A stretch of 64,000 nt of DNA from Engraulis encrasicolus. Lineage: Eukaryota > Chordata > Actinopteri > Clupeiformes > Engraulidae. The notes beneath the pieces were generated by a model. It ran no database searches. It worked only from the letters and a program-made list of their open reading frames with translations, and had not been told where the DNA came from. Shown piece after piece: positions 22,753 through 32,300 of this stretch. The stretch spans positions 19,449,677 through 19,513,676 of the forward strand of contig NC_085869.1 in the NCBI RefSeq assembly GCF_034702125.1, given 5' to 3'. Numbering within the stretch: the first letter of the stretch is position 1; each line of letters opens with the position of its first letter. The position numbers were made by a program, and so were the translations under genes.

Positions 22753-24088
22753 CGAGCCCGGTTGGGGGTAGGGGGGAGAAATCCCTCACGCTTGATTTAT
22801 GATGAACTCCCTGGCGAGGAGGGGGGTGGTTGTTTAGTAATTTGATAGTTTTGTCAGTGATGGTGATGGGTCGGGGCTCAGGGTCTGCTGTGGGGGGTAT
22901 ATTGGGGTTGAGGCCTGCTGGAGTTGTAATCTGACCGAGTAGAGAGGCAGCGCCAGACAGTGCCAGTGAAGGCGCTTATGTCAAGGCATCATCTGTGACT
23001 TCAGTGGGAGGAGAATGGCCTCATTTTTTGGAGGCCCCATCTATTGAAACGACTCCTGGCCTCTTGAAAAAACTAGGTATGTTTTCTTTTTGTTTTTCTT
23101 GTTTTTCTGTGTTGGCACACATGATGCAAGACTAAATTTGTTTTCTCTATTGTTTTTCTGCTAGTTGTTTTTTTTTCCCTGGTAACCTATCGGTGAACCG
23201 GTATCAGTCTTTCTTCATCCTGTATGAGTGTTGCATCATGTCCCCCCCAGCCTAAATCCACCCATCCCCTCAGCTTTAATGGGGACATTTGCTTGATCTC
23301 ATTTCGGATCTGAAGACAGATTCGCTGAGGGATTACAGGCTTTGGCTGCTTTCATCTCTGTGTCCGGCTCCGGCTGCTTACAAAGCCTCGGCTTTCCCAA
23401 GCCTTTTGCTTCCTCACTCCAACACTCCTCCTCCTCCTCCTCCTCCTCCTTCTCCTCCTCCTCCTACTCCTCCTCCTTCTCCTCATCCATCCTCTTCTTC
23501 CTCCTCCTCCTCCTCTTCCTCCTTCTCCTCCATCCTCCTCCTCTACCTCCTACTCCTCCTCTATCCTCCTCCTCCTCCTCTTCATCGTCGTCGTCCTCCT
23601 CCTCCATCTCCATCCTCTTCCTCCTCCTCCATCCTCATCCTCTTCCTCCTTCTCATCCTCTTCCTCCTCCCCCTCTTCTTCCTCCTCCTCCTCCTCCTCT
23701 TCCTCCTCCTCCTCTTGGCCTAGCTGGGACTTGTACCACTAGACTGGCTTCATTATGCCCATCATGTTGTTGCTAATTAATCCTTAAGTCTGTGTGCCTT
23801 TTGGATGTAATTTGTGTGATCTGGTTAAGTGAGTTGGCGCTGCGCTGGGTTGGGTGCCTTGTGTGTGTTGCAGAGGAGGGCGAGGCAGCTCCTGAAGGCC
23901 AGGCCCCAGATCTGGAAGTAGAGGAGCAGCCGCAGCAGGAGGAGCAGGAGCAGGAGCAGGCTGCTGTGGAGGAGGAGTCGACCACAGATGACACGCCCCA
24001 AGGCCCCGAGCCCACAGAGGAGGAGACCGTGCTGGAAAAATCTGAAGGGGAGGAGGAGCATGATGTCTCTGCCATGGAGGTGGAATGA
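14318..24088 (+). CDS. lnpk: Lunapark, ER three-way-junction protein (12 coding exons)
   Basis: Lunapark is an ER membrane protein that stabilises three-way junctions of the tubular network, opposing atlastin-type fusion activity. Twelve exons joined at GT-AG sites total 1347 bases (448 codons plus TGA) with every phase matching. Visible in the protein: MGAVVSRWR start (Gly2/Ser6 fit N-myristoylation, known for the family); coiled coil about 16-42; hydrophobic segments about 44-64 and 74-98 forming a hairpin; charged coiled coil about 100-142 (ETYKNAKLILERFDP); Pro/Ala-rich linker 150-243; the family block ARPILPRERGALDRVIEY; zinc finger C284-X2-C287-X18-C306-X2-C309; 20 alanines at 339-358; Glu/Gln-rich acidic tail. 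Length is close to human LNPK (about 430 residues). The start was chosen because MGxxxSRWR matches the family N-terminus. The odd features are the alanine tract and the CA repeat at the exon 11 donor. Whether this is lnpa or lnpb is unresolved. Confidence 0.96.
14734..14775 (+). CDS. lnpk: lnpk coding exon 2 (residues 10-23)
   Basis: Encodes AKPTTVEVLEGIDK, matching the family's KPSTVEVLESIDKE region. The acceptor is aacag|GCT and the donor is AAG|gtaaga; both ends are phase 0. It starts the first coiled coil. Confidence 0.93.
15607..15758. mobile_element. hAT-like MITE in lnpk intron 2
   Basis: CAGTGGCGGA at the left and TCCGCTCCTG at the right are inverted hAT-type ends. The flanks (TTACTACT and TTATACTA) are only partly alike, so the target duplication is not proven. 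Confidence 0.55.
16030..16180 (+). mobile_element. CAGGGCCGC-family fragment in lnpk intron 2
   Basis: It ends AAAGCTGTCAGCGGCCCTG, matching the terminus at 49604-49620, and shares GGGCCCAGGG, AGAATTGGG and ATTACATTATATGG. It ends 27 bases before exon 3. Confidence 0.65.
16208..16395 (+). CDS. lnpk: lnpk coding exon 3 (residues 24-86), first membrane segment
   Basis: Encodes the rest of the N-terminal coiled coil (DIQALEEYREKNQRQLK), the first hydrophobic segment (about 44-64) and the start of the second. The acceptor is tttgtag|GAC and the donor is ATT|gtaagt, ending two bases into a Leu codon. This is the membrane hairpin that positions Lunapark in curved ER tubules. Confidence 0.95.
16955..17004. 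repeat. (CA)n microsatellite in intron 3
   Basis: An interrupted CA/CAGA run between two diverged copies of a repeat (about 16520-16940 and 17100-17270) that share AGTGTGAGCAGTACAAC-like and GGCAGAAGTTATCCTTTAA-like segments. Confidence 0.8.
17353..17411 (+). CDS. lnpk: lnpk coding exon 4 (residues 86-106), second membrane segment end
   Basis: Encodes VWFLRKLIIALFNKRTERN; KRTERN is conserved in Lunapark just after the second membrane segment. The acceptor is tctctgcag|AGT and the donor is ATG|gtaagc, leaving one base of an Asp codon. Confidence 0.94.
17557..17597 (+). CDS. lnpk: lnpk coding exon 5 (residues 106-119)
   Basis: Encodes DEKLEDLKSEKRKI, the charged start of the second, cytosolic coiled coil. 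The acceptor is cctctaag|ATG and the donor is ATA|gtaagt. The intron before it is only 145 bases. Confidence 0.92.
17735..17985. repeat. (CT)n / CTGTCT microsatellite in intron 5
   Basis: About 250 bp of pure CT mixed with CTGTCT and CTATCT units. It produces spurious Ser/Leu-rich frames on both strands. Confidence 0.95.
18060..18480. promoter_or_regulatory. candidate conserved noncoding element, lnpk intron 5
   Basis: This is unique, repeat-free sequence rich in homeodomain-type cores (AATAAATAATC, GGTTAATTGG, TTGAATTAATAG, CAATAATTAGAG, TGTAATTATTC). This look is typical of developmental enhancers, but conservation cannot be shown here. Confidence 0.3.
18687..18770 (+). CDS. lnpk: lnpk coding exon 6 (residues 120-147)
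   Basis: Encodes LEQVMETETYKNAKLILERF then DPGSKKKI, the most conserved cytosolic helix of the family. The acceptor is gtcacag|CTT and the donor is ATC|gtaagt, both phase 0. Confidence 0.95.
18863..18914 (+). CDS. lnpk: lnpk coding exon 7 (residues 148-165)
   Basis: Encodes ELENTPIGPPMTPRPGQ, the start of the proline-rich linker; TPRPGQE resembles the TARPGQE of human LNPK. The acceptor is gtgtag|GAA and the donor is CAAG|gtagga. The intron before it is only 92 bases. Confidence 0.9.
18945..19275 (+). mobile_element. THAP-domain transposon remnant in lnpk intron 7
   Basis: ATG at 19058 opens MPKTCCVVGCSII before a stop at 19097-19099. MPKxC-X4-C is the characteristic start of a THAP zinc-finger domain, as in P-element/THAP9-like and Kolobok-like transposases. 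Upstream sequence matches 11190-11372 in opposite orientation, so the family is interspersed. The domain is cut off after its first two zinc ligands, so this is a fossil. Confidence 0.6.
20027..20263 (+). CDS. lnpk: lnpk coding exon 8 (residues 165-244), proline-rich linker
   Basis: Encodes a Pro/Ala-rich, probably disordered linker running from ELRHRIVTPRPVPVV through APGGPPERNLPAIVAQQ to APGTPVPGVG. GGPPER and the final VPG-G motif match the family. The exon is markedly GC-rich relative to its introns. The acceptor is gtcttag|AGC and the donor is GTTG|gtgagt. Confidence 0.93.
20865..21065. promoter_or_regulatory. candidate conserved noncoding element, lnpk intron 8
   Basis: Unique sequence with GGTAAATTAATAAGC and AATTATATTAATTACC homeobox-type sites between GC-rich phrases (GGGAAGCCGGGGACTTTG). 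It is bounded by poly-T on one side and a GGGAA repeat on the other. Confidence 0.3.
21081..21132. repeat. (GGGAA)n microsatellite in intron 8
   Basis: About ten pentanucleotide units. Confidence 0.95.
21412..21517 (+). CDS. lnpk: lnpk coding exon 9 (residues 244-279), conserved ARPILPRERGA block
   Basis: Encodes MHPPGPPLARPILPRERGA followed by LDRVIEYFVGDGPQNR, nearly identical to the mammalian block just before the zinc finger. The acceptor is gttttgcag|GAA and the donor is AG|gtacct, interrupting an Arg codon. Confidence 0.96.
21835..21891. repeat. (CT)n adjacent to exon 10 acceptor
   Basis: The CT run ends eight bases before the exon 10 acceptor and doubles as its polypyrimidine tract. 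Confidence 0.9.
21900..21970 (+). CDS. lnpk: lnpk coding exon 10 (residues 279-303), first half of zinc finger
   Basis: Encodes YALICQQCLSHNGMALK then EEFEYI. It carries the first cysteine pair (C284, C287) of the C4 zinc finger needed for dimer formation at junctions. The acceptor is ccctag|ATA directly after a CT repeat, and the donor is ATTG|gtaaga. Confidence 0.96.
22429..22653 (+). CDS. lnpk: lnpk coding exon 11 (residues 303-378), second half of zinc finger and poly-Ala
   Basis: Encodes AFRCAYCYFLNPARKTRPQ with the second cysteine pair (C306, C309), then a short helix-like stretch, 20 consecutive alanines (22536-22595, alternating GCC and GCT blocks) and THSPDAAPASEDTPPSAST. The acceptor is cttcgcag|CCT. 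The donor is CACAG|gtaaca and runs straight into a CA microsatellite. Confidence 0.95.
22536..22595 (+). repeat. lnpk: trinucleotide repeat coding 20 alanines
   Basis: GCC and GCT codons are arranged in blocks (one GCT, five GCC, nine GCT, five GCC), encoding residues 339-358 of Lunapark. Confidence 0.95.
22656..22749. repeat. (CA)n at the exon 11 donor
   Basis: It begins two bases after the donor GT and includes a central ACGTGTGTGCGCAC break. Confidence 0.95.
23423..23717. repeat. (CTC)n polypyrimidine tract in intron 11
   Basis: About 300 bp of CTCCTC/CTTCTC units on one strand. The Pro/Ser/Leu-rich frames through it are artefacts. Confidence 0.95.
23874..24088 (+). CDS. lnpk: lnpk coding exon 12 (residues 378-448 and stop), acidic tail
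   Basis: Encodes an acidic Glu/Gln-rich tail with repeated EEQEQ-type units, ending EEHDVSAMEVE and TGA at 24086-24088. The acceptor is gtgttgcag|AGG. Human LNPK also ends in a low-complexity acidic tail, so low conservation is expected. Confidence 0.93.
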
Positions 24089-25035
24089 AGACTTTCACTG
24101 GCGTCAACAACAAGGAACACAAAGGAGTTTCATAATGCTGTGTGTTGGTTGTTTACCATGAATGCCTAGTCCCAAGCATTTTTGCCTGCTATTTTGCCCC
24201 CATGCTGTTGTATGTAGAGGAGTTGCGTTTGGGTTTTTTTTTTTCTCCTTTTGTTTTGATATAAAAAAGCTATTTACGTTTAATGCTGTAAGTGATTGAG
24301 GAATCGGTCACAAATTCAGGAGAATGCCAACGGAAGACTGAAAAAGGGATTGTTTGTGTATATAAATATGCTGTGATGTGAGGAATGGTTTTGATGGGGG
24401 AAAAAACATGTAAAACGACTGAAATATTTTGAGTAGCCATATCCTCCGCTTCCATGTTTTACACTTCTTCTGTTTTCACTAAATGTAGCACTTTCTAAAA
24501 CACCAGGCATACACTAGCCTAAATTTGTTCACACCCAGAAACAATAAGCACAGTTTTAACTGCAGTCGACTGTTAGGGTTTTTTTATGTTCGTTTATCTT
24601 TTTTGTAATATGAAATGGAAAAACTCGTCTTGCCATGTCGGCTCTGTCATGTTTGAATGTACTATTTTTGTGTGATAGTTTTCATTCAATAATGAAATAT
24701 ACAGTTTCTTAATGTAATAACATATTTATAGTATTTATACAAATTTGGTCTATGGTACAGTGCCTTTCAAAGGAAAGTGTTAGGTTGCTTTTCAAGCAGA
24801 CACCAACCACATGTTTACAATTGAATTCTGGTACACTCATAGGAATGTTGAGGTGTATTTATTTCATCTGGGGAAGGTGAACATGAAACAGTTTTACTAA
24901 ACTATTGTGCCTTCGTACTTTACATTTGTCAAGATAATGGAAGAAATGTGAAGTATACATCTTCTTTCTGTAGCCAATGTGCTGTTGAGGAGAAAATGCC
25001 ACAGATTGTTAATAAAGTATTTTTTAAAAAGCTCC
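24089..25035 (+). other. lnpk: lnpk 3' UTR
   Basis: About 0.95 kb of AT-rich sequence follows the stop codon, with no interspersed repeat recognised in it. It ends just past the AATAAA at 25011, where transcripts are expected to be cleaved about 15-25 bases further on. An earlier, weaker AATAAT at 24689-24694 could serve as an alternative site. Confidence 0.75.
25011..25016 (+). terminator. lnpk: lnpk poly(A) signal AATAAA
   Basis: A canonical AATAAA is followed within about 25-40 bases by a GT-rich stretch (gctgtgttggtgtc), the usual downstream element. It lies 0.92 kb after the stop codon and before the first interspersed repeat at 25.07 kb. Confidence 0.8.
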
Positions 25036-25069
25036 TTTGCTGTGTTGGTGTCATACTCCAGGTAATGTT

Positions 25070-25410
25070 AAGAGTAGAGAGTAGAGTAGAGTAACTTTAT
25101 TGATCCCCAGGGGGAAATTCAGGTATCCAGTAGCTTACATAAATCCACAAATGCCACATGGACATTTCAAGACACAAATAACACAGGAATAGTCAGGGAG
25201 GGGAAAATAAAATAAAATAGTAAAGATAATAAATGTAAAAAAGGTAATTGTGCAAAAAGACATTCTGTGCGTTGGGACAGACCAATGCAGAAAACATACT
25301 CTGTCAGTTAAGGTAGACAATCTTAACATGACCTGGAACAAGTGTTGATTGATACATCTATGAGTATAGTATGTAGAAGTAGGCAGTGTACAGAGTTAAG
25401 TAAGTTAGTA
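25070..25410 (-). mobile_element. LINE 3'-end-like repeat
   Basis: AGAGTAGAGTAACTTTATTG with ATCCCCAGGGGGAAATTCAG is the widely dispersed fish retroelement end, here reading on the minus strand. The family is not assigned. Confidence 0.55.
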
Positions 25411-26029
25411 AGGTAGAGTAAGATAATGTAGGATTGTGGCCATAGTAGGCCTTGCAACTTGTTATGGCCCGGCTTGTTGGAGGCACTGCAATATAGAAGT
25501 GGAGACAACACCAGGAGTTACAGATGAAATAGCTCTCTTTTATTTACAAGTTCAAAATGGTTAATTGTCAAGGTCATGTGTGTGCAGTGCAGCACGGCAT
25601 GGAGTGAGGATATAAAGTGCATGTGATGTCAGTGTGGAGAATGGAGACACAAAGGGGGAGACCAGGGGCCTCATGCACTAAGTCTTATGTACATTTCCTA
25701 CTGAATCTTTGCATATATGAACATTTAAAACAAATATGCATCTAAAACTTAAACCGTATCATTCCATTCGTAATAGCTTTTTATTCTGAGTCATGTGATA
25801 TATCAGATTTTACATTAAATTTAGTGGTACACCTAGGGTCCTAGGTCCTTTTTCATGTGAAGTCAGTCTTAGTACATCTGAACATTATTGTGAAATGAGG
25901 CCCTGCACACGTGGCCTAGGAGTGCCTACTGGAGTGGAGCAGAGACTTAATTGGAGCTCATGTCAATTAAGCCTCCTGGCACCAGCCTTGCTCATGCACT
26001 GGCATACTAGTGTCAATAGGGTTGAGACA
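25411..26029. other. noncoding DNA downstream of lnpk
   Basis: Possible continuation of the preceding repeat up to about 25.65 kb, then AT-rich sequence with no feature seen. Confidence 0.4.
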
Positions 26030-26320
26030 AACTGCTGCTCATTGAAACTGCTGCCCATTCCCAAAATTGACCTTTTCATGAATATTTACTTAGTAATAAT
26101 AAACTAATATTTACTGGTCTGTCTAAAGTACATTAGGATTTGCAGCTCAAGATATCTATTACTGGAACTTCAAAATGGCGGACATGCAGAGGATCCACAT
26201 TTTTAATGTATGAAAAGGACAATTCTTCCAGTCATAATGAATACTTAGAAATGATGCCGTTGGAAGATTGTCGTGAAAAGGGTAACATTTGTGAATAGGC
26301 AGCATACACTCTGGAATTGA
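26030..26320 (+). mobile_element. piggyBac-like MITE family A, copy 3 (decayed)
   Basis: It shares CTGCTCATTGAAACTG, TTCAAAATGGCGGAC, CAGTCATAATGAATACTTAG and AAAAGGGTAACATT with 9467-9788, with many substitutions and both ends lost. Confidence 0.75.
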
Positions 26321-28610
26321 ATGGCAAACATTTTTTTGAAAATAGGTCAGTCAAACCTTAACAAAGTTTGGATGAATTTCAATCCCCTTATGTAATATAT
26401 TTTAGCCTTCACCAGCTATGTTTGGTGTGTACAAGTTGGGCCAAGGGTCACGCGTCTGCCCCCAATCACACTTGCACACCAACACAAAAGTTAAGTGACC
26501 TTTTTACTCCTCAAAGGGAAAAGACAGCATGTCCCCCTTTTCAAGCTGAAATTGGGTATTAGGGGTGTTAGTGGAGCAGTTTATTGCCCAGCCGCCCACC
26601 CCCCTCCTCCCCCAACTCTATCTGCCCTGTCACAGGGGATGTCGAAAAAGAGACGCCTTAAAACACCGTCCATTTTCATTAGCCAGCCTATTTTAGCTTG
26701 TGATCATTTTATTTTAGCCCATTGATCATTTCAGACAGTGTTAGATAATGGCACTGACATGCTGGCCCAGCCAATCTTGATTGCTTGACCCTCTTCATTT
26801 GCAACAAGAGGGCCATCTCTGCCGGTGTTGCCCTCCACCACCCCTCCGGGTCTCCCTCTGCCTGCTCACATGCTGGACTGGCAATGGGGGTCACCGCAAC
26901 ACATTTGTCTTTGGGTTTTGATAATATATGTTTACAGAGATGTGACCCTTTGAGCTCAGCAATGCATCAACATCACACGGACAGTAACACCTGATTTCAC
27001 ACACATGCAGAGTTTGACCTCTGGCGATTGCGGAGCGCTGGCAGAAAAAAAAGGCAGTCAATAGGACGTTTGAACCTTATTGCGGCAAGTATGATGTAGA
27101 TCAAGTGTTTGTGGAGCGCTCATTTGGTCCTGCGTCTCGCTGTGTTTGACATCCTGACTTGTTCATGAGACATGTCTGTGTACTGAGCATTCCATCTTTA
27201 TACCAGAGTCACACATCTTGCTGTCTTGCTTTTGTATCATTTTCTGAAATGACATTTATTTTATTTGACACCACGGAGTGCACTGTCAGTAAAAATCATT
27301 TTGTGGGTTTTGAATTCCCATCAATTTGGAAGCCATGCAATCTTCCTCTTCAAAGATAGGTTTTTCTTTCTCCCTCCCACACAATGCAAAGCTGCGTTAT
27401 GGAAGATTTCACTCAGGGAACAGATGGAGTGATTAGAAAGAAATACTCGACAATGTATCTTCCTCCTCTTGTATGTAACCGTTACAACAAAAATCCATCT
27501 GCCCTCCTTTTCAAAATTGCCTTCGTGCCTTAAAGACGACTGTTCAGTTAAGAGTAATACACCTTACAAATGGTCAAATGGAGTATATATCAAACTAAAA
27601 AGGAAGGAAGAAAAATATGATTTGTCCTTTTGTATCTTCTGACAGATGCTACAGTACCTCTGTTGAGATGATAACCTCATGTGATGTTGTTACATTGTAG
27701 GGAACACATTGTTTCAACCTCAAACATGTGCATTAAGGGAGCATGTGAACAGCAATTAATCAGTTCCCTGTTTTACCAGCACTCCCATCATCAGGGTTTA
27801 ATATCAGGGGGATGACTGTGCAGCTTTCAGGCGTGCTGTGCAGCTGGGGCTTTAGGAAGCTAGCTGATGTAGGACACTCTTCCCAAAAAAAGATATGTAA
27901 CGCTTTAAACAATGAAAAAGCAGGAAAAAAGAATGGATAGATTTTTTTTTTTCTCTTGCTTCAAGACATCAAGGGGCTATTTGTCCTTACAGCAGAGATT
28001 ACATGGTCTCAGTGTCATCTGAGGGCCCACTAATTGATTTTCAAGGATGACAAATGACAGAGATGGCCTCGGTGGTGAGGTAATTCTGAATCAAGAGTCA
28101 GAGTGTGTACAGTGGAGGGACACCCCCCGATACCCCCCCACCCCACCCCCGAAGGTCCATAGTTCTTCACTTGCTCATCTTTCACATGTACATTCCCATT
28201 CACTTGACTCAAATTTATACTGATCTTTTATTTATACCCCCCTCTCCCCCCTCCGAAAAATGGCAGATCAGAAACATAAGTGGTCTTGATATTGTGTTTT
28301 GTCATATCTCGCAGCCAAAAGATTGAAATCCTGGGAAACAATTTTCTGTACAAATGAAAGAGCGTGGCCTTTCGTGAACCCTGGAGGAAAATAACCGGAG
28401 CCTTACACCAGGCGGAATATGAAACCGAGGCCCAGAATAAGTAAAACAGACAAGTGCACCCGCCATGTCACTTTTCCATTTGCTGCCTTTTCGGGGTGAA
28501 TACTTCAAGATTCTGCTCATCTGTAAAACAAGGCAAAAAAGAGAGTGAGATTGTGAGGAGAAGAAAAAAAAAGTTATCGTTATCACTATCTCTATGTACT
28601 GAATACCAAA
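26321..28610. other. noncoding DNA, no gene recognised
   Basis: Unique-looking sequence with alternating AT-rich and G/C-rich patches; no exon with a recognisable product. A CCACCCCCC-rich patch lies at 28127-28150. Confidence 0.4.
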
Positions 28611-29520
28611 GAAGAGTCACCTCTGCAGACACATACAGAGAGAGAAAGAGAGATGGAGACAGAGAAAGGAGGCCTGGTCCTGACCGAATACACAATACAG
28701 GATGAAAGGGCTATCTGTCAGTCTCCAAATGGATCATTTTAACATTATAATTTGGCAATGAACTAGCAATTTCATCCAAGGGGATGTGTGAAATAATAGG
28801 GGGAAAAAAATAATGAGACAAGTGTCACTAAAGCAATTAACACGCTCAGAGTATTAAAGTTCACCATGGGATGTTGACAACAGCATCATTATCCTAGCCA
28901 TCATAGCGTAATACTTGCCCTATCTTCTTCAGAGGGCCATTAAAATCAAATTAAAGAATTACACAGGAGCTTGCATTGATGGCTTAAATGAGGAAATTGT
29001 ACCCTGTACTCTTGATTTCTGGCTATTAGCTTCTGACTGCTCGGACTTTAAATGTCACACAAGATAAAAAGTTGAGTGGCATGTATTCGTTTTATGAAAG
29101 GTCATAGGGTGCCAGAATTGTGTTGATTTATACTAAATTACCATCGGAAACTACAAAGCGCACGGAAGGGAGGCGGATTTCCATCACATCATTTCCCTTG
29201 TCTCTCCGTGACATTGGGTCATCAGGAAACATGGCAGGTGCACTGAGCAACACTGAAAAGTGTAGTCAACCGACCATCAGAATGGATCACGAATGTATTC
29301 ACAGGATTTAATTGATAGGGCAGCGTTTACAAAACATGGCATGCACAGCACACACCCTGTTACATCAAATACATGCCACGACTGATATGGAAAACCTTTT
29401 GTGTTGAGTTGCTTGAGTGGTTTTCAAGACCTGGTGCTTCTCTAATGTAAACAATATTTTAGAGAATCATTGTGAAGCCTGTCTTTGTGTGATGGGGGAG
29501 TAGCCTATATTGAGCTTGGG
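28611..29520. other. unique AT-rich noncoding DNA
   Basis: Repeat-poor sequence with several homeodomain-type cores (AACATTATAATTTGG, CCATTAAAATCAAATTAAAG). It could be regulatory, but nothing specific was identified. Confidence 0.3.
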
Positions 29521-29527
29521 CTGTACG

Positions 29528-29829
29528 CAGGGCTGGCGCTAGGCATAGGCTGGCAAGGCGGTCGCCTAGGGCACCAAATGTCTTGGGGGTGCCAGGAAGA
29601 CCAAAAACTCGCACAAAATTAGAACCTCAAGCGAAATAAGACATTTAACCTAAAATTTGCAATGAATGTTCATGGTCATTCAGTATATTTGTAAGTACTA
29701 GATCAGATGTGCTCGATCAGATGGACAGTGTTATGTTTACAGATGCCAATTTCTAAATGCACAAATAAGGAAAGAGGGGAAAGGGAGTGCTCGCCTAGGG
29801 CTCCAAATTGACTAGAGCCGTCCCTGGGT
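29528..29829. mobile_element. hAT-like MITE
   Basis: CAGGGCTGGCGCTAG and CTAGAGCCGTCCCTG are imperfect inverted ends. The 8-bp flanks GCTGTACG and GGTGTACT agree at six positions, as expected for an aged hAT target duplication. GTCGCCTAGGGCACC inside is typical of this fish family. Confidence 0.65.
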
Positions 29830-30539
29830 GTACTGTTCTCCTGCTTCAAACTACTGTTTGCCAGTAGGTCTCACACCCAAGCTGCGTTGATATCCACACC
29901 TCTGTAACCAGTGTAGCCCAATGGGGATGCTGCCTGCAAAAGCCAGAGAGAGTCACCCTCAGAGCAGTGACCTAATATGTCACGTTTAAGTGGATGCACT
30001 CGGATGTTAAGCAAATGACATTGTAGCTGCACAGGCTGCAGTTCTTGGCTAGCCAATGCCACTGTTTATCATACCATCTGGCTAATGGCGAAAACACAGA
30101 CGATTTTGACATTATTCTTAGTGTTAATCATGGTTTGCTCCATGATTTTGTCCTCACTTAGCTCTGCTAACATCCCAGTAACGTGGTTTAGTGTCTAAAA
30201 AACTGTATTTAATATGTTTGTTGTTCTCAAAATGTGAAATTTGTGCATCCCATATCAATCAGTGCAGGGCCACTTGTGTGGGCAAGTGCCTTCATTTTTA
30301 CAGCCATCTGCTAGTAGGCTGTGAGGACCTCAGCTTTGGTCTGGATGACAATGAACACACCTAATTAGGGAGGGGGGAGCAGGTCCCCTATTTCATGGAC
30401 AAAATTTTATTAACTTCTGACCTTTTAAAAAATGCTTTAGCAGTTTATTGTATATCTATAGGCCCGATTCCCAACCCATCGATTCGAGTTTGGAAGGATG
30501 TCTAAAAATACTGTATCAGAAATCAATGAGACACCGAAA

Positions 30540-31260
30540 TGATTTACACTGCGGAGCCATTCTTACAAGTGCTCGATAATTATTATAATTACACTGTGGT
30601 GCTGACATCACACAGTGCAGCGGCCCATCAACGCCATCTGGCAATGTGGATGGGGCGGGCTCCCTCGCTTCCCTTAGCGACCCTTTTCCGCCAGAACATA
30701 AACATCATACATGGCCACTCACAGCCCGCATCATCGGCGCGTTGGCCCGACGTGCTGAAGGTTGGCCTGGACTTACACCTCGTCCCCGGCACTAGCTCAT
30801 GTTCGGAATCATACGACGCATCCTGCTGGCAGCGGGTTCCTCTTTATGGCCTTCATCTATTACCACACTGTCATTGTTAATTGTCTTCTTTTTACCTCTG
30901 CAGGATTCTCCAAATTGGCCCTATCGAATGTGACAGGAGGAAGAGCATTAAGCATCTGACAAGATGATATCTAAGTTCAATTTCCTCCTCCCTCCACCTG
31001 ATTTATACCTGCGGCACATCATTTTCCTTTCTGTCATAAAGACCTCTATAAATCAGTGGTGCTTATGGAGGCTGCTGCTGCTGCAAGACACGCGGGCGGG
31101 CTGTGCGGGCACCCTGGATTTGTATCCTCTGCGTCGGCTATTAGGAAGTCATTACTGGCACATTTTCCTCCTTCAAACAAAAATGATCAAATCTAATACC
31201 GCAGAGATTACGGGGATTAAAGAGGGGAAAAAAGTGCTAGCAGGGAGGGCCCTTGGACCC
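30540..31260. promoter_or_regulatory. candidate conserved noncoding block
   Basis: Repeat-free, compositionally balanced sequence with spaced Hox/Cdx-type cores (CGATAATTATTATAATTACA, TTTATGGCC, CTATAAATCAG, CAAATCTAATACC). Its frames carry no domain. I read it as candidate regulatory DNA on composition alone. Confidence 0.3.
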
Positions 31261-31984
31261 GAGCCCCCACCCCCACCCCCCTATCTAAACAATCTGTGCT
31301 AAACCCAATAAAAACATGGCTTTTTTCCCGTTGACACCATTATCCATCTGTTTGGACGAAATTGCTGTATCATGGTATAAATCTGTGATACAAGTGACAT
31401 ATCCTCTAAAATAAAAGGGAACATTAACTGCTCTATCTTCTAGAGGCCCTGGGACTGCTGGGCTATAAGCTCACTCAAGTGTGATGGCAGTTATACTGTG
31501 TTTTACTAGACTGCAGACAATTATCCTCTGCTCCTCTCCTCCTCACAAGACAAACTGCCAGCGCTTCAGCTGAAATGATTTCAAATAGATTTTCCAAAAT
31601 GTCTGTTGCTAGATTGCTTCCATACATTATTTCACTTAAATGGATAGGGAGAAAAAAGGCAGAGCAAATCCACATATCAATCACAATACCTCTTACCACA
31701 TGGAAATAAAAAATAAGATCACTTTCAATGTCTGTGAATGTGTGTGTATTTGCATGGCAAATTGTGAGGGATAGTTGTGTCTTTTGCATGGACCAGGCGT
31801 TATTTAACCTCCACTGTGTACAAGACATGGCAATTCCTTAAAACTATTCTCTACATCTAACACAAATCTCCCTTATCTGTTATATGTATGTTTTCTACAC
31901 ACCGGGGAAACATATATGGCCCAAATTAGACACCAAAAATTTGACAAGTACTTTAACATTTACAATTAGAAATATACTCAGAGA

Positions 31985-32300
31985 GTGCACACCTCTGCCA
32001 AAGAAGCTGTTTGATAGAACAGTTGACTGTAACACCCTCATGTCTTTCTGCCTTGTTTTTTCTTGAGTTGGAAACTGGCCCTATCCCACAATGGTGAAGA
32101 ATTTTAAAATTCCTGGATCCGGATGACCATCAAAATGTACTTACTTGTTCCTTCTGTCATTTCCAACAACTCCACAAAATTTCATCAAAATCCATTCTTA
32201 CCTTTTTGAATTATCCTGCTGACAGACGAACAGAAAGACAGATAAACAGACAGACAAACCAACATGACCGAAAACACAACTTCCTTGGCAGAGGTGATAA
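31985..32300. mobile_element. RTE-like LINE 3' fragment
   Basis: It has TTGAATTATCCTGCTGACAG, ACAGACAGACAAACCAACATG and CCTTGGCAGAGGTGATAA, the typical 3' end of RTE-type LINEs in fish. ACCTCTGCCAAAGAAG near 31991 repeats the end motif inverted. Confidence 0.6.

Noticed and set aside
23289..23776. Two overlapping 144-residue Pro/Ser/Leu frames
   Set aside because: Both run through the CTC polypyrimidine tract of intron 11; low complexity and no homology recognised.
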